A DNA stretch of 64,000 nucleotides. Source: Synaphobranchus kaupii. Lineage: Eukaryota; Chordata; Actinopteri; Anguilliformes; Synaphobranchidae. The position numbers and the translations under genes were made by a program. Shown here piece by piece: positions 31,684 to 42,729 of the stretch. The DNA lies in contig CM056387.1 of assembly GCA_029718625.1 (NCBI GenBank), forward strand, positions 34,454,206 to 34,518,205, read 5' to 3'. Under the pieces are notes generated by a model. The model was not told where the DNA came from. It did not search any database and saw only the letters and a list, made by a program, of their open reading frames with translations. How positions within the stretch are numbered: the stretch's first letter is position 1; each line of letters begins with the position of its first letter.

Positions 31684-32259
31684 ACGGTTCCTTTCAAAAA
31701 GCATAGACGCCATTTTCTCTTTCGCACACACCGTTCATACAAAAGAGCTTTATCCCTGAACCGCTGTGTAAATACCTGCGGGATGAAATCAAAAACCTCT
31801 GAGAATTACATTAGACATTTTCTTGCCAAGAGTCAGATATTTCCACCTATAATTTTGTATTTTTTCCTCAGGAGTTAAAAGAGCCCCATTCCTCTTTTCT
31901 TCGAAGGCCACTTCACTAAAATCCCAGGGTCTTGAGACATTTTGCTCCAGCGTAAATGTGGCGGCGAGAGGAAGCCGTAAAGGCAGGTAAAAAAAACAAC
32001 TGGCGTCTCTGTAACGTGCGCATTTCTGCCAGCTTAGTCACATTCTGGAAAAGGCGCGGTGGCACTTTTACCATATGGCGAGAGAGCGGGCGAGAGAGCG
32101 GGCCAGCGCGCGCCTTTCCACTGCGGTCTCGTAAATTAAAAAATAAATAAATACAGCTCAGACTGAGGGATAACATCTTAAAAAATGAAGAAATCCAAGG
32201 CCCTTCACACGATCCTCCGTCCTGTCAAAGTCGCTCACTGGAACGAAAACCGAAACTTC

Positions 32260-33010
32260 AAAATGACTTAACACATGGCGGGAGACGTTTCAGAGACGTT
32301 TCTCGATGCCCTGACCGTTCCGGGGGTCGGCCGTTCGAGGGGACCCCCGATGTCGCACTGCTCAGAACCTTGTGTGCGGAAAACCCGTGCGATTCTGCTG
32401 AGGTTCTGCTGGGCCCGACTGGGAGACAGAAACCAGCTGACTGCAGCTGACTGCAGTTAGAAACCAGCTGACTGAGCAAAAATAATGGAAGTGCTATTAC
32501 CGTTCTCGGTCCAAAAGCGCGCACCAAACGCACCGCACAAACTTTTATTTTATTTATTTATTTTTTTTAAACCAGAAGAGCCCTCGCTGAGCCAAATGGG
32601 ACTCAACGCATCTGTGTTGAATAAAGAAAGTGGGAGGGAGGGCGGGGCGGGGTAAGGAGAGCTCTGTTCCAAACGGGGGCCACGTTTATTAGCCGAAAAC
32701 TCCCTCGGCCCCGCTGATTAAAGGGGTTTGGATCGATTACGGCGGGTGATTGGGCCGCGGTCGGCTCCGAAAACCCCCTCAAAGAGAAAACTGAGCAAAG
32801 CGGGGGAAATAAGCTCCGCCCCCTCCGCGGGGGGGGGTCACCTGACCGCTGGGACCGCTCGAGCCCGGCCGGGCGGGCGACCCGTCCGGCGTCACGTTCC
32901 GTCTCCGATCCCGCGGGGCCGCGCCTTGCCGGTACCCCAGAAGTTTCAAGGCAGAGCCCCCCTTTTATATCTGAGGCCCGGTTAGAAAAACAATCAGGTC
33001 AGCCCTAAAT
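32260..33010. other. CpG-rich non-coding segment
   Basis: CpG density rises well above the surroundings, most strongly at about 32810-32945. No TATA box, coding exon or known repeat accompanies it. It may be an unmethylated island or a regulatory element, but this is inference. Confidence 0.4.
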
Positions 33011-34159
33011 GGAGGCCAGGGGTGCGGGGGAGGCAGCGGTCGGTCAGATAGGGGCCATATTTTTCAAGCTTTACACCCATTTTTTGAAAGAAAAAGAGGA
33101 GTGTGTGTGACTCCGCACGTGTGCGTGTGTGTTTTGGGGGAGCAGGACGAGGTGGGGGGGGTTTAATATTTTCTCCGACTGCAAATAATTAAGTGGGCGA
33201 AATTTAAAACGGGTGCTGCTGACTTTAAAGTTTGGTTATGCTACATCAGTACCGCAACGACGCTAACGCGCGCTCTGTTTTTAATTCCTCGTCACTTCAA
33301 GTGCGCACGTAAAATCTAAGTCGAATATATCAAACACCTACCAGGACACCGGCCCCCCCTCATCCCCCGTGGGCCAGGAGAGGGGAGGGAGGCGTCCCCT
33401 CTGACCTCAACAGGAAGCATCGATCCAGGGTTCGACAGGAAACGGGGCCACAAAGTCCGACGCAACGCTGCCAGAGTTTCCTCAGAAAAGCTGGTTGCAA
33501 TTGAATCTCATTGTAAAGTTTGCTGATTGCAGCCAGCCAAAAGATCCCATTAAACTCATTATAATTATGTTTATAGAGGGAATGAGCTGGGGGTGGGAGG
33601 CGAGCGGGGGGGGGGGGGGGGGGGGGTTAGAATGTTGAACTCTCCCAGTTGTGATAAAAATCTGTGTTTATAATGGAAAATGGGCATGATGGTTGCCTTT
33701 CTCTGAGACTCGAAGGCCAAAAAAGCGATAGATTCTCTCTCTGGCTCAATTTTCAACCAGAAAAGAAAAACAAACACTTCACTTCACTTACCATGCTCCT
33801 CTGCGGCCAAGCCTGACCTACACTATACACTTAATAGAGAAGAAAAAAACATATAAAATGCTAAATTGACTTTTAAAACGAGACGCCAGCTTTGTGACAT
33901 AATGCAAAAGCGAAATGAAATAAAAAATGTTTCTCTTTTTGCCAGCGCCAGAAGTTTGGCTTTCACATTAATTTTGTGCTTTTCAGCCTTTTCTCTAAAC
34001 AATGTGAGCGGCTTTATCCCTCTCTCGGACACAACGGCAGGCAGAATAAACACCCTGTCAGAGATGCTTTAATTCCCCTTCCTGGAACCGCACCGCATTA
34101 ATCACTGGCAAGACCAAGACCTTCAGCTGTCCTGTTGCGAAAGAGCGGGGCGGTTATGA
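33011..34159. other. AT-rich single-copy DNA, possible conserved element
   Basis: A G run lies at about 33606-33626. Flanking blocks (about 33480-33575, 33640-33780 and 33865-34080) are complex, non-repetitive and rich in homeodomain-like ATTA/TAAT motifs. No exon is recognised. Confidence 0.35.
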
Positions 34160-34300
34160 AATCCGATTGGGCTAATCGGAAGGGTTGCCGGTTCAAACCC
34201 CGGCCAGGGCAGGCACTACAGGGGTACTGGTAAGCAGCGGGGCACTAGAAGTTTATTGTTCCGGTAAATATCCAGCTCTGTGAATAGTTCATTTGTAAGC
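34160..34300 (+). mobile_element. tRNA-derived SINE fragment
   Basis: GGGCTAATCGGAAGGGTTGC precedes CGGTTCAAACCCCGGCCAGG, giving A- and B-box-like spacing of a tRNA-derived head, followed by a body with TCTGTGAATAGTTCATTTGT. The tail is diverged. Confidence 0.7.
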
Positions 34301-34934
34301 TGCGGCGGATAATGGAACAAATATAATTATACGAACAAACAGAGAAACAATCGGAGTACTGTCTGAATGAAGCTGTTCTACCACAATTACGCCGAGATTA
34401 TTTCTGTTAAAAAAACACACGGTTAAGGAAACAGCTACTTTTCTCTGTACAAGACTCTCCTGTGATGCAGGTCCATGGGGTATTACCCATCTCGAAATAT
34501 ATCACTCTCACACCCTCGTAACCTCTCCTTCTGTAATACGCCTGAAACCTCTCCCCTGGCATCACGTAACACACCCCTTGTAAGCTCTCCTCTGGGGTCA
34601 TTACATATTTAAGAAGCCTCGTAACATCTCTCCTGGGACCGCGCGTTAATGGGAGGTGCCTACGGGACGCCGAGAGACACGCCACGTCATGACAGGAGCC
34701 GGCTTCACTGATTGGTCGATTCAGACTTGTGTTTCGTTACCTTTGACGCACTGGACAGAAGATGGGGAATAGGGGGGGGGGGCGATGTGAGTTTGACATT
34801 CAGGTGTCGTTACACCCTAGAGGAACGTATGTCAGCATATCTCCCCCCCTCCTGGAGGATAAGCAAATTATAAAATAAGGCAGGGCCGTGAGTTTGACTC
34901 TAACCTGCTCACGGGCAGGTGACTTACCTGCTTA
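34301..34934. other. Non-coding DNA, nothing recognised
   Basis: No exon recognised. A G run lies at about 34772-34781. Confidence 0.35.
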
Positions 34935-35067
34935 TGCCTGGTGCACTCTACACGACTTTTCTAATCCTCACCGATATTGTAAACATTCAGACCAGCCTCA
35001 AATCGAGAACGCCCCCACGATTGTCAGGCCCAAAATGGGCCGATTATCCTGTCGTGTGCACCAGGCA
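34935..35067. mobile_element. 133-bp inverted-repeat MITE with TTA flanks
   Basis: Left end TGCCTGGTGCACTCTACACG and right end, read outward, TGCCTGGTGCACACGACAGG are inverted repeats. TTA lies directly outside both ends (34932-34934 and 35068-35070), consistent with a PIF/Harbinger-type 3-bp target duplication. A second internal inverted pair is weaker. Non-coding. Confidence 0.75.
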
Positions 35068-35070
35068 TTA

Positions 35071-35515
35071 GAGGTCTTCTCCATAAAGGTCCTTTATTTC
35101 CATAAGCATAGAGACTGATACGACTGAGGTTGGCAATCGCACAAACCAACATGTAGGACAGCCTCAGTGAACCGCACACGGAAAAAGGCTGAACTTAATC
35201 AACTGACTGCTCAATACTGTGTGTAAATACACACACACACCAACAGGACTGACCACTTGGATGCAATTTAATGAAAAAAGGAAGTGGTGATTACGTTTAA
35301 AATTTTCCAACCAGTTTAACTCTCGAAGCAAGTTTGTTCTGGACAGTGACCAACATGCAGATAAGGGCCGGAAAACTGGGGTAGGTGTGATGCTGAAGCG
35401 GAGGTTGTTTTGGGGAGGGGGTGGGGGGGGGGCATTGGAGCACACCAGGTGGAACCTACAGCTCGGGGGCAGTCAGAAACCAATGAGAGACAGTTGGTGG
35501 GCGGGGCTAAAGGAG
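35071..35515. other. Non-coding DNA
   Basis: No gene recognised. A G-rich run lies at about 35410-35433. Confidence 0.35.
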
Positions 35516-35615
35516 CTTGGCTTTAATAATGGAAGAGGTTGCCAGTTCAAATCCCTGACAGGACACTGCCGTCGTGGCCCCAAGCGGGTCCCTGACCCTA
35601 ATCACTCCATACCGC
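35516..35615 (+). mobile_element. tRNA-derived SINE head fragment
   Basis: GGAAGAGGTTGCCAGTTCAA then ATCCCTGACAGGACACTGCC gives a B-box-like GTTCAAATCCC in the context typical of fish SINEs. The tail is absent. Confidence 0.6.
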
Positions 35616-35953
35616 CTTATTAATCACTAAACCAACGTGTAAAAGATTTCTGCCGTGTTTGTGACCATTAAGAGCCGTAGAGAAGTACAAGACGAATATG
35701 AGCTTGTGTGTTTGAAAATATAAGCAATACTCAAAGAATGCGTGGGGGGGGCGGGTAAACTGAAGTTCAGAATTCCTGCTTGCTGACTGTCACGTACTTG
35801 TCTGTTCCGGCTCGGGTTCGACAGGAGGAGGAGACGGCAGGGGAAAGCCCAACAGCTTGTTACCAGATGAGAAGGACGACACGAGAAGGCTTCTCGCCAC
35901 ACGTACAGATTTTTTTTTCAGTGCCACCACACCCACCCTCCAACGCACACATC

Positions 35954-35957
<4 letters not shown>

Positions 35958-35992
<35 letters not shown>

Positions 35993-36035
35993 TGCACAAA
36001 CACACACACTGTACAAATACACACACACAAGCACA
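35958..36035 (+). repeat. (CA)n microsatellites
   Basis: CA tracts separated by TATACACTGCACAA and GTACAAAT segments. Confidence 0.9.
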
Positions 36036-36106
36036 CTCAAAAAGGCTGAGTAAACTATAACATTCCTCATTCTGAGGCTGCAAATGCAATGAAAAGCAAT
36101 TACGGC

Positions 36107-36211
36107 ATCCCTCCCTCCCTCTTTCTTTCCTCCCTCCCTCCCTCCCTCCCTCTTTCCCTCCCTCCCTCCCTCCCTCCGTCTTTCCCTCTTTCCCTCCCTC
36201 CCTCCGTCTTT
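36107..36211 (+). repeat. (CCCT)n polypyrimidine tract
   Basis: CCCT repeats with CTTT interruptions; one strand is purely pyrimidine for about 100 bp. Confidence 0.95.
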
Positions 36212-37263
36212 CTCAATGTGCAGATGTGTAGATATCCTTGCCTGTTAATATTAACACAACTAGGAACAAAAGCAGGGCCTTGTACTCCAAACACGTCAGT
36301 CGTTAATGCACTGAAAACGCGGCTGGTTTATGATGTGACTGGTTTACAAAAAGGCCTTCGGCCTCCTGCCAGCATTCCCCCCGTTCAGTTTATAATACTT
36401 CACAATGAGCAATATCTCCGAGCGTAGTGCGTGACGGCCGCTTTTGGGCCACGAGGTGCAGCCAGAGGTTTCCATGGGGGGAGGGTGCACCAGGAAGGGG
36501 ACAGAAGGCGGGGGGGGGGGTTTAGGGTCCAACCACATAAACTCCGAAATTTCTCGGACAAACAAACATTCCGATGGGGGAACATTCCAATCGGTGGCTT
36601 TCACAGCACAATGCCACTCTCTGTTCGTGGGGGGGTTAGGGGCACAAACTGTGTTTCTCCTAAAAATGTTTCTGTTCAGTATATCTCTCCCCACCCCCCC
36701 CCCCACCCCACCGCACACCACTCCGCTCCGCTCCTCCCACAGGCTGCGCATGGCAGGCCTTGTCTTACAAAGTGGACTAATGGTCCGGTAACATAACAGC
36801 AGCACAACACTGCTAACTCACCCCCCCCCCCCCCCCCCCAGTACTGTAAACCTTCACGCTGCACACCCCATGTGTTAACAAAAAGAAAATGAATGAGAAG
36901 GAGTTCAGGCAAAGAATGGAGACCATGCTTGATGTAGAGAACCATTCTGTGGGGCTCATCCACGGTCACATATTGTTGGGTTATGAGGGGGGTGGAGTCA
37001 AATGTCAGGTGAAGGAGCAGAAGACTGAAGAGTGTGTGTGGAACCCCACCCTGCTGTCCACACCCCCCCCCCAATCCCCACCCAAATTTGTATGTGTACA
37101 GAGGGTCTTCACAACGGACGACCAAGCAGGAAGAGGAAACGGTCAGCGCAGAGGACCCCCGGAAATGCGAGGAATGTGACAGGCCGTTGTCGGAACTCTG
37201 GAGGGTCTGAATTCTAGAACCCTCAAACATTCCAAGCAAGGCTTTCCAAGCACAAAAACGTGC

Positions 37264-37299
<36 letters not shown>

Positions 37300-37357
37300 C
37301 CGGGGTCCTGCAGCTAGGCCCGCTCACAGTGTGAAACACAGTTTGGTTGGCACTTAC
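36212..37357. other. Probable CORO7 intron, 3' of the second exon
   Basis: No further coronin exon is recognised. It contains C runs at about 36692-36706 and 36820-36839, and a (CA)n tract at about 37263-37298. The open frames have no coronin-like content. Confidence 0.4.
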
Positions 37358-37440
37358 CCACTGGAGCTGCCCAGCGACACCGAGGCCAGAGAAGAGCCCA
37401 GCTTCCTGCTGTCCCACAAGCGACCCTCTCTCTCCCGTAT
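37358..37440 (-). CDS. CORO7: CORO7 internal exon (coronin-7, first WD40 propeller), downstream of the pair
   Basis: This 83-bp exon follows the exon at 37774-37860 after a 333-bp intron. It encodes IREREGRLWDSRKLG then SSLASVSLGSSSG, the continuation of the coronin-7 propeller after the FNQ motif. The RERE.xLWD..K pattern distinguishes coronin-7/POD-1 from short coronins, which have a SER.x.LWD pattern. Splice signals on the minus strand are ATCTCAG acceptor and GTAAGT donor, a strong consensus. The exon has 27 codons plus two bases, so the next exon should start with one base completing Gly. Coronin-7 has two tandem propellers and acts in Golgi trafficking and actin control (family knowledge). 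The following exon was not found in the window, implying a long intron or an exon too diverged to spot by eye. A (GT)n tract fills much of the upstream intron. Confidence 0.87.
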
Positions 37441-37483
37441 CTGAGATAACACCAGTACCATTATATACAGGCATACACGTACA

Positions 37484-37489
<6 letters not shown>

Positions 37490-37515
<26 letters not shown>

Positions 37516-37561
37516 TGCGATACACATACACATGCACATACATACATACACACACACACGC

Positions 37562-37600
<39 letters not shown>

Positions 37601-37650
37601 CACGCACACGCGCACACGCACACACATACACAAACACACATACACATACA
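37490..37650 (+). repeat. (CA)n microsatellite inside the CORO7 intron
   Basis: CA tracts with CG, CATA and TACA interruptions, lying within the 333-bp intron between the two coronin exons. Confidence 0.95.
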
Positions 37651-37773
37651 AATGTACACAGGCAGGACACCAGAGAAATGGAGAAATAGAAATATCATCC
37701 ACAGTACACAGACACACATCAACCACCCTGCAGGAAACACAGCTAATCTCATGAGAAGCTTTTTTCCCCCTAC

Positions 37774-37860
37774 CTGATTAAAGGCAGTGGTCAGTATGTG
37801 GTCTGAGTCCTTGATCCACAGTATGCGCGAATCCTTGTGGTTCTGATGGCCCAGCGCACT
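37774..37860 (-). CDS. CORO7: CORO7 internal exon (coronin-7, first WD40 propeller), upstream of the pair
   Basis: This 87-bp exon encodes 29 residues, SALGHQNHKDSRILW then IKDSDHILTTAFNQ. The H.N..DSR.xW and the ILTT.FNQ segments match the part of coronin-7 between the strand ending in the DPR motif and the RERE motif, about residues 195-225 of the first propeller. Splice signals on the minus strand are a TTTCTTACAG acceptor and a CAG/GTAGGG donor; the exon is phase 0 at both ends and joins the next exon in frame. Neither a start codon nor upstream propeller exons were recognised at higher coordinates. Coronin-7 is a cytosolic WD40 protein recruited to the Golgi (family knowledge). The assignment to coronin-7 rather than a short coronin rests mainly on FNQ followed by RERE. 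Confidence 0.88.
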
Positions 37861-38446
37861 CTGTAAGAAAGACAAGACATAGCTGGTCTCTCTTGTTCAG
37901 ATGCTGGAGCAGAGGGGAAAAAAACAGCAGTATATGTAGTATGGACTGTATGCAAACTGTGGTTTACTCAGTGTGGTTAACACATTCACATGAAAACTAC
38001 TGATGAAGTTGATGGACAATACAATAGTAAATTCATTCAGTCATTCATTCAGTCAGTCATTCAGTCAGTCAGTCATTCATTTGGTTCCTGAGGAAAATGG
38101 ACGAGTGAAGAAAGGGTGGAGAGGGTGTACGATCCCACAAGCAGAGGCGCACGGGCTCTGTTTAAACTGGGGCGACACGTTTTTCGGCTGAAGTTATCGT
38201 CTCATCTAGAGAAGAGCAATGAGGGAAGAGATAACCCTGCTGTAAGTCAGGCCACATGTGGCAGTGAGTCCACCGGCAGCTGGAAAAATGGCAGACAGTG
38301 AAAAACGGACGATGACAAAGAGAAACTCGCCCGGTGACCCCACCCCCTCAAGTCCCAGAACCCTCAGCTACTGCCTAACGTTCCCCGCAAGGCTCCTGCA
38401 ACAAAATGGGAATGTCACAACAACAATGAGGATAGACTCTTTGGCA
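37861..38446. other. Probable CORO7 intron, 5' of the first exon
   Basis: No further exon is recognised. A CATT/CAGT tetranucleotide tract lies at about 38031-38080. Confidence 0.45.
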
Positions 38447-38845
38447 AAGGGAAGCCCTGATTGGATAAGGACAAACTCTTGGCAAGGTAAGCCCAGATTG
38501 GATGAACACAGACTCTTGGCCAAGGTCAGCCCTGATTGGATGAGGACAGGATCTTTTGGATAAGATAAGCCCTGATTGGATGAGAACAGATTCTTTGGAT
38601 AAGATGAGCTCTGATTGGATGAGAACAGATTCTTTTGGATAAGATGAGCTCTGATTGGATGAGGACACTCTTTTGGATAAGATGAGCTCTCTGATTGTAT
38701 GAGGACAGACTCTTTTGGATTAGATGAGCTCTCTGATCGGATGAGGACAGACTCTTTTGGATAAGATGAACTCTCAGATTGGATGAGGACAGACTCTTTT
38801 GGCAAAGGTAAGCCCTGATTGGATGAGGACAGGATCTTTTGGCCC
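38447..38845 (+). repeat. 38-41-bp minisatellite with reverse CCAAT boxes, 10 copies
   Basis: The unit is CTGATTGGATGAGGACAGAC plus TCTTTTGGATAAGATGAGCT. ATTGG, a CCAAT box on the minus strand in CCAATCA context, occurs in eight of ten units, at about 38459, 38497, 38535, 38576, 38614, 38655, 38779 and 38819. Two units are mutated (ATTGT and ATCGG). The array is about 0.6 kb from the CORO7 exon and lies in its intron. Confidence 0.95.
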
Positions 38846-40447
38846 AAGCGAGGACGTCTCGGCGAGAAATCCATATGGAGGAATGTGCAAGCGTCGTGAA
38901 ACTGCAAGCCACTGTAACCAGACAAACAGAGCAGCGAAAAAAAACACAGAGCTGCCTGTGTTCCCGCCAAACCCCCGGTATGTCTGATCGTGAGGTACTG
39001 CAGATGCACGAGGCCTCAGCTGGGCTCTGCCGCTATTAAGGCGGGCAGGCAGAGTTTCCATGGAACAGATTCCGGCCGCAGGCGCTCGGCTTCTCCGCAG
39101 GCAGCCCGCCTCGTCTCCCCCAAATTACCGCTGCCGTTTTTATGCCCGCTGTCGCCGTGCCAAACGGGCTGGAGAGCGTGACGGCGCGGTGCGGGTTCGA
39201 GAGCAGGAGGCTGGCCGGGGGTGTCACCCATAACGACACGTATCATTTCTGACACCGATCTCCACTGAGAAAAACTCTAAGAAAATGGAGGTCAAGGGGG
39301 CGTTTTAACAAAATAAGAGCGTTCATCAGAACAGCGTAAAAATAAAAGCACGACCGACCGCCTCCTCCTTACAAACACGTCTCAAACGACAACGACAACG
39401 GCTTCACTATGCAGAGCAGAGCACAGGGGTGGAAACGGCACCTAAAAAACTGTCCTTAAAGGAGACACAACCCCAGCAGGGAACATGTGGGGTGAATCAA
39501 ACTCTAATCAAAACCCCACTTCCTCTCCACCCGTGTCATCTCACCCCCCCCCAGCCCCCCAGCCCAAACTCTTCCCCAATGGAGCGTTAGAGGAATCAGT
39601 GAGGCGGAAAAAAAGAGAAGAAGGAAGTTTTGCGTGCATTTGACATTTTTGTTTAACATTTAACTCCTTTCCCCCGCCCTCACACACACAAACACTGTCT
39701 GTGTTCAGGAGAGCTCGGGAGGGGTGCTGAAAGGCAGCGCTCAAACGTTCAGGCAGAGCAGGAGGGACCCGGCGTTAAACAAACGGAACAACACGGACCC
39801 GGGCTGCTGAACACTCATTTTGTGACGTGATTGATTTACCGTCACTGCCGCGAGGGTTGGGGAGCGTGGGCCCTCGAGACGTTGGAACGGCACTACAGAG
39901 TATTTATTTAAGTGAACCGGTGTTTGACCCCAGTTCCGGCCTACATTACCAAACCTACATGCCCCTTTAGTCATATTTAATAAGTTTAATCATTAAAGGC
40001 CAGAACAACATGGGCTTTTTCTGCACTATTTACCAGGGTAAACGGAGCATTGTCCAACAGCCGTGAGTCACTTTTGTATTTTAAGATTCGCACCCCGCCC
40101 CCTCCCGGTTTGGAACGGCCAATGATATTTACCTGCGCCTGCTGCTGAAAGGGACGCTATCGATTTGGGAGAGCGCAGACAAGCGATGAGCTCTCCACGA
40201 AAGCAAGCCATGCCAGCCCCTGCGTCTTATAAGCGCCTGGACGCGGTTACTGCCTCAATATGAGTGGGAGGGAAAGACTACATGCGCAGCTCCACAGTCG
40301 GACGTGACCAGTGGGGGGCGCTGGTGAAGCGCGGTCACCCAGGCCAAATACAGCCATCCCATCCCGAGTGCCAATTACGCGCGGCCCTCTTGGGGCCGAC
40401 AACCACAGTCAGTACTGGCGCGGTCCGGATTCGAAACCAGACCGCGG
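38846..40447. other. Non-coding DNA, nothing recognised
   Basis: CpG-moderate single-copy sequence with no splice-supported exon. A tRNA B-box-like GCGGGTTCGAGAG at about 39191-39203 and tRNA-like sequence at about 40390-40447 (minus strand GGTTTCGAATCCGG) hint at decayed SINEs. Confidence 0.4.
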
Positions 40448-40549
40448 CCCTTATGGGAAAAGAATATACTGCAGTATATTGTAAATATATCAAAATTATC
40501 TTCACAATATATTGAAAATATACTGCAGTATGTTACATTTCCATAAGGG
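40448..40549. mobile_element. 102-bp AT-rich foldback MITE, copy 2
   Basis: Near-identical to 20179-20280, with ends CCCTTATGGG and (read outward) CCCTTATGGAAATGTAACAT. It sits directly after a tRNA-like B box (minus-strand GGTTTCGAATCC) at 40426-40437, so it may have inserted into a SINE. Target duplication unclear. Confidence 0.87.
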
Positions 40550-41941
40550 GGGGGCCAAGCCGCGCACTCAAACAGTGCTTTAACAGAACGAGCAACACAG
40601 CAGCCCGTGACTCAGCATTTGATTGCAGGCCTGGGGTCATGAGGAGGAGGTGGAGGGGGAGAAGAAAGGGGTCACAGCTGTGCGCAGGAGAACTACCGCA
40701 GGAGAAGGCGCGACGCAGGTACCCCCGAGCGACTCGTGAAAACGCCGCACGCGACACACGTAACCAATCAAAAAAAAAAAAATGCACACACAGCTGCAAG
40801 CCGGGCGGGAGAGATGATATCACATGAAGGACGACACCAAAGAGCCATCCGTCAGGCCGAGCAGCTCACAGAAGGAGGGAAAGATTTTTAAACCCCACCC
40901 CTCCCTTCCCCTCCGCGGACGGCCGAGCCTCCCAACAGAGCCAAAAACAATCTCTCCCCCGCTCTCTCCCCGTCGAGCCGCACGTGCGGCTCAGCGGTTC
41001 GGGCCACGCGGGTCGCCCGGCAGCTCTTCCCCGCCCCCCCCCCTACGCAGCGCGCAGGTGGCGGTTGAGGTTTTCTCGCGAGCGACGTCTCGTCCCCGGG
41101 TAAAAATACCTGCCTTTCATTTGAGCGCCGGGCCTCCGGGCCGCCGTAAATATCCCAGGACTGTAAGCAGACCTGCGACATTAAGCGCCTTTATTTACCG
41201 CCCTGTCAGCCGGTTACTGGAAAGATAGAGAGAGAATCTCACAGCAGGGCCCCAGAGCTGCGACTGTGTGACTGTGTGATTAATATTAAAATTTCCACAG
41301 GATGGAAAACAAATTTTTTTTTGTATCTCTCCCTTTCCTCTATTCGCTCATTATTTCAACCTTTTTTTTTTCTTCTTTTTTTAAAACGAGACATGATTCC
41401 CTTAATTATTGGGAGAGAAAGGAACGGGGGTTCAGGAACGGGGGTCTGACTCCATTTTCTGGCCTCTTCCCTCCTTCTCCTTGCCCTTCGTCCTCCTCTT
41501 TGTCTCTCTAATGGGGTTTTAAAAAATGAACACACAACAACACGGCGAAAGACCTGTTGACAGCTCATAATTCTGCATCGTTGCATCACTTGAAGTCAAC
41601 CAACCAGAAAAACCCTGAGCTGTGTACTGGGCCCAACACCCAGTCTTCAAATCCTCCACATACCAAAGCAAAATAAACACTGGTTGTGGACCAAGCATTT
41701 TGGAGCGAAAATTTAAAAAAAATATTTTTTTTTTTAAAGGACGTGTGTCTGGCAGATGTTGCGCTTGGTGATGATGTCATCACCCGCTGCCATCCATCAC
41801 GCCGGGCGCTCCGCTCTCTCCTGAGCAAACGCAGTGACGGATGAAGGGTGTTAAGGCCGTACGTACCAACACCTGCAGAGCCCCGCACCACCCGCTCGGG
41901 GAAGTACAGCCAGCTGCACACAGCCCACTGCCGGGACGAGA
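40550..41941. other. Non-coding DNA, nothing recognised
   Basis: Contains a CpG-rich part (about 40960-41160), A/T homopolymers near 40770 and 41360, and T/A runs near 41715-41740. No exon is recognised. Confidence 0.4.
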
Positions 41942-41947
41942 CAGCCC

Positions 41948-42050
41948 TGTGTGTGTGCACGCGAGCATTAGAGCATGTGTGTGTGTGTGTGTGCGAGCAT
42001 TAGAGCTTGTGTGTGTGTGCATGTGTGCCTGAATTTTAGCGTGTGTGTGA
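41948..42050 (+). repeat. (GT)n tracts with GAGCATTAGAG repeats
   Basis: Three short GT tracts, each preceded by GCATTAGAGC or similar, forming a loose tandem array. Confidence 0.8.
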
Positions 42051-42346
42051 CCTGGGGCCATGTATATTTTCATAACTGTACTCGAAAATTTGAAATACAG
42101 TCCAATAATTTAAGTAAGTGAAGTATATTTTCAAAATACTTCTGAAGATTTGTGAATGTGTATACATTCCAATGTATGATTTCACAGCTGTATTTGAAAC
42201 TGTACAGAGAGCACAGTCTGAGCGGTGAGGCCCGCGGGGGCGGAGCTCAGTCTGTGAGTGACAGGTGAGCTAACAGGAAAGCAATGTCAGGTGGAAACAG
42301 ACAAACAGAGCATCTCTCCCATCCAAAGGTCACCTGACTGTCCCTC

Positions 42347-42530
42347 TTCAGGAAAGAGGGAGAGAAGGAGAGAGGGGGAGAGAAAGGAGGGCAAAATGTG
42401 CAATGAGGGGGTGAAGAAAATCAAAAGAAATTAAAAAGAACATTCTGTTTATTTCCCCAACTTTGGAGAGAGGGAGAAGGTTTGACAGTGACAGGCCAAC
42501 GGAGGAGAAGAAATAAAGAGAGGGGTGAAA
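42347..42530 (+). repeat. Purine-rich tract
   Basis: The plus strand is dominated by A and G (GGGAGAGAAGGAGAGAGGGG and similar) with few interruptions. Confidence 0.7.
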
Positions 42531-42729
42531 TGTCAAAAAAATGTTGATGTCAGCGTCTACCAGATCACGGGCTCATAGTTAAAAAGTTTTCCTCATGAAA
42601 ACACAGGAAACCTCCCCCCCGTTACCGTTTCTTCAGATTTCAGCTTTCAGCCTGTCCCGTGTTTAAACAGAGGGACAGCATCTGTCTCACCGCAAGAGAA
42701 TGTTGATTCACTAACCAGGAGAAATATCA

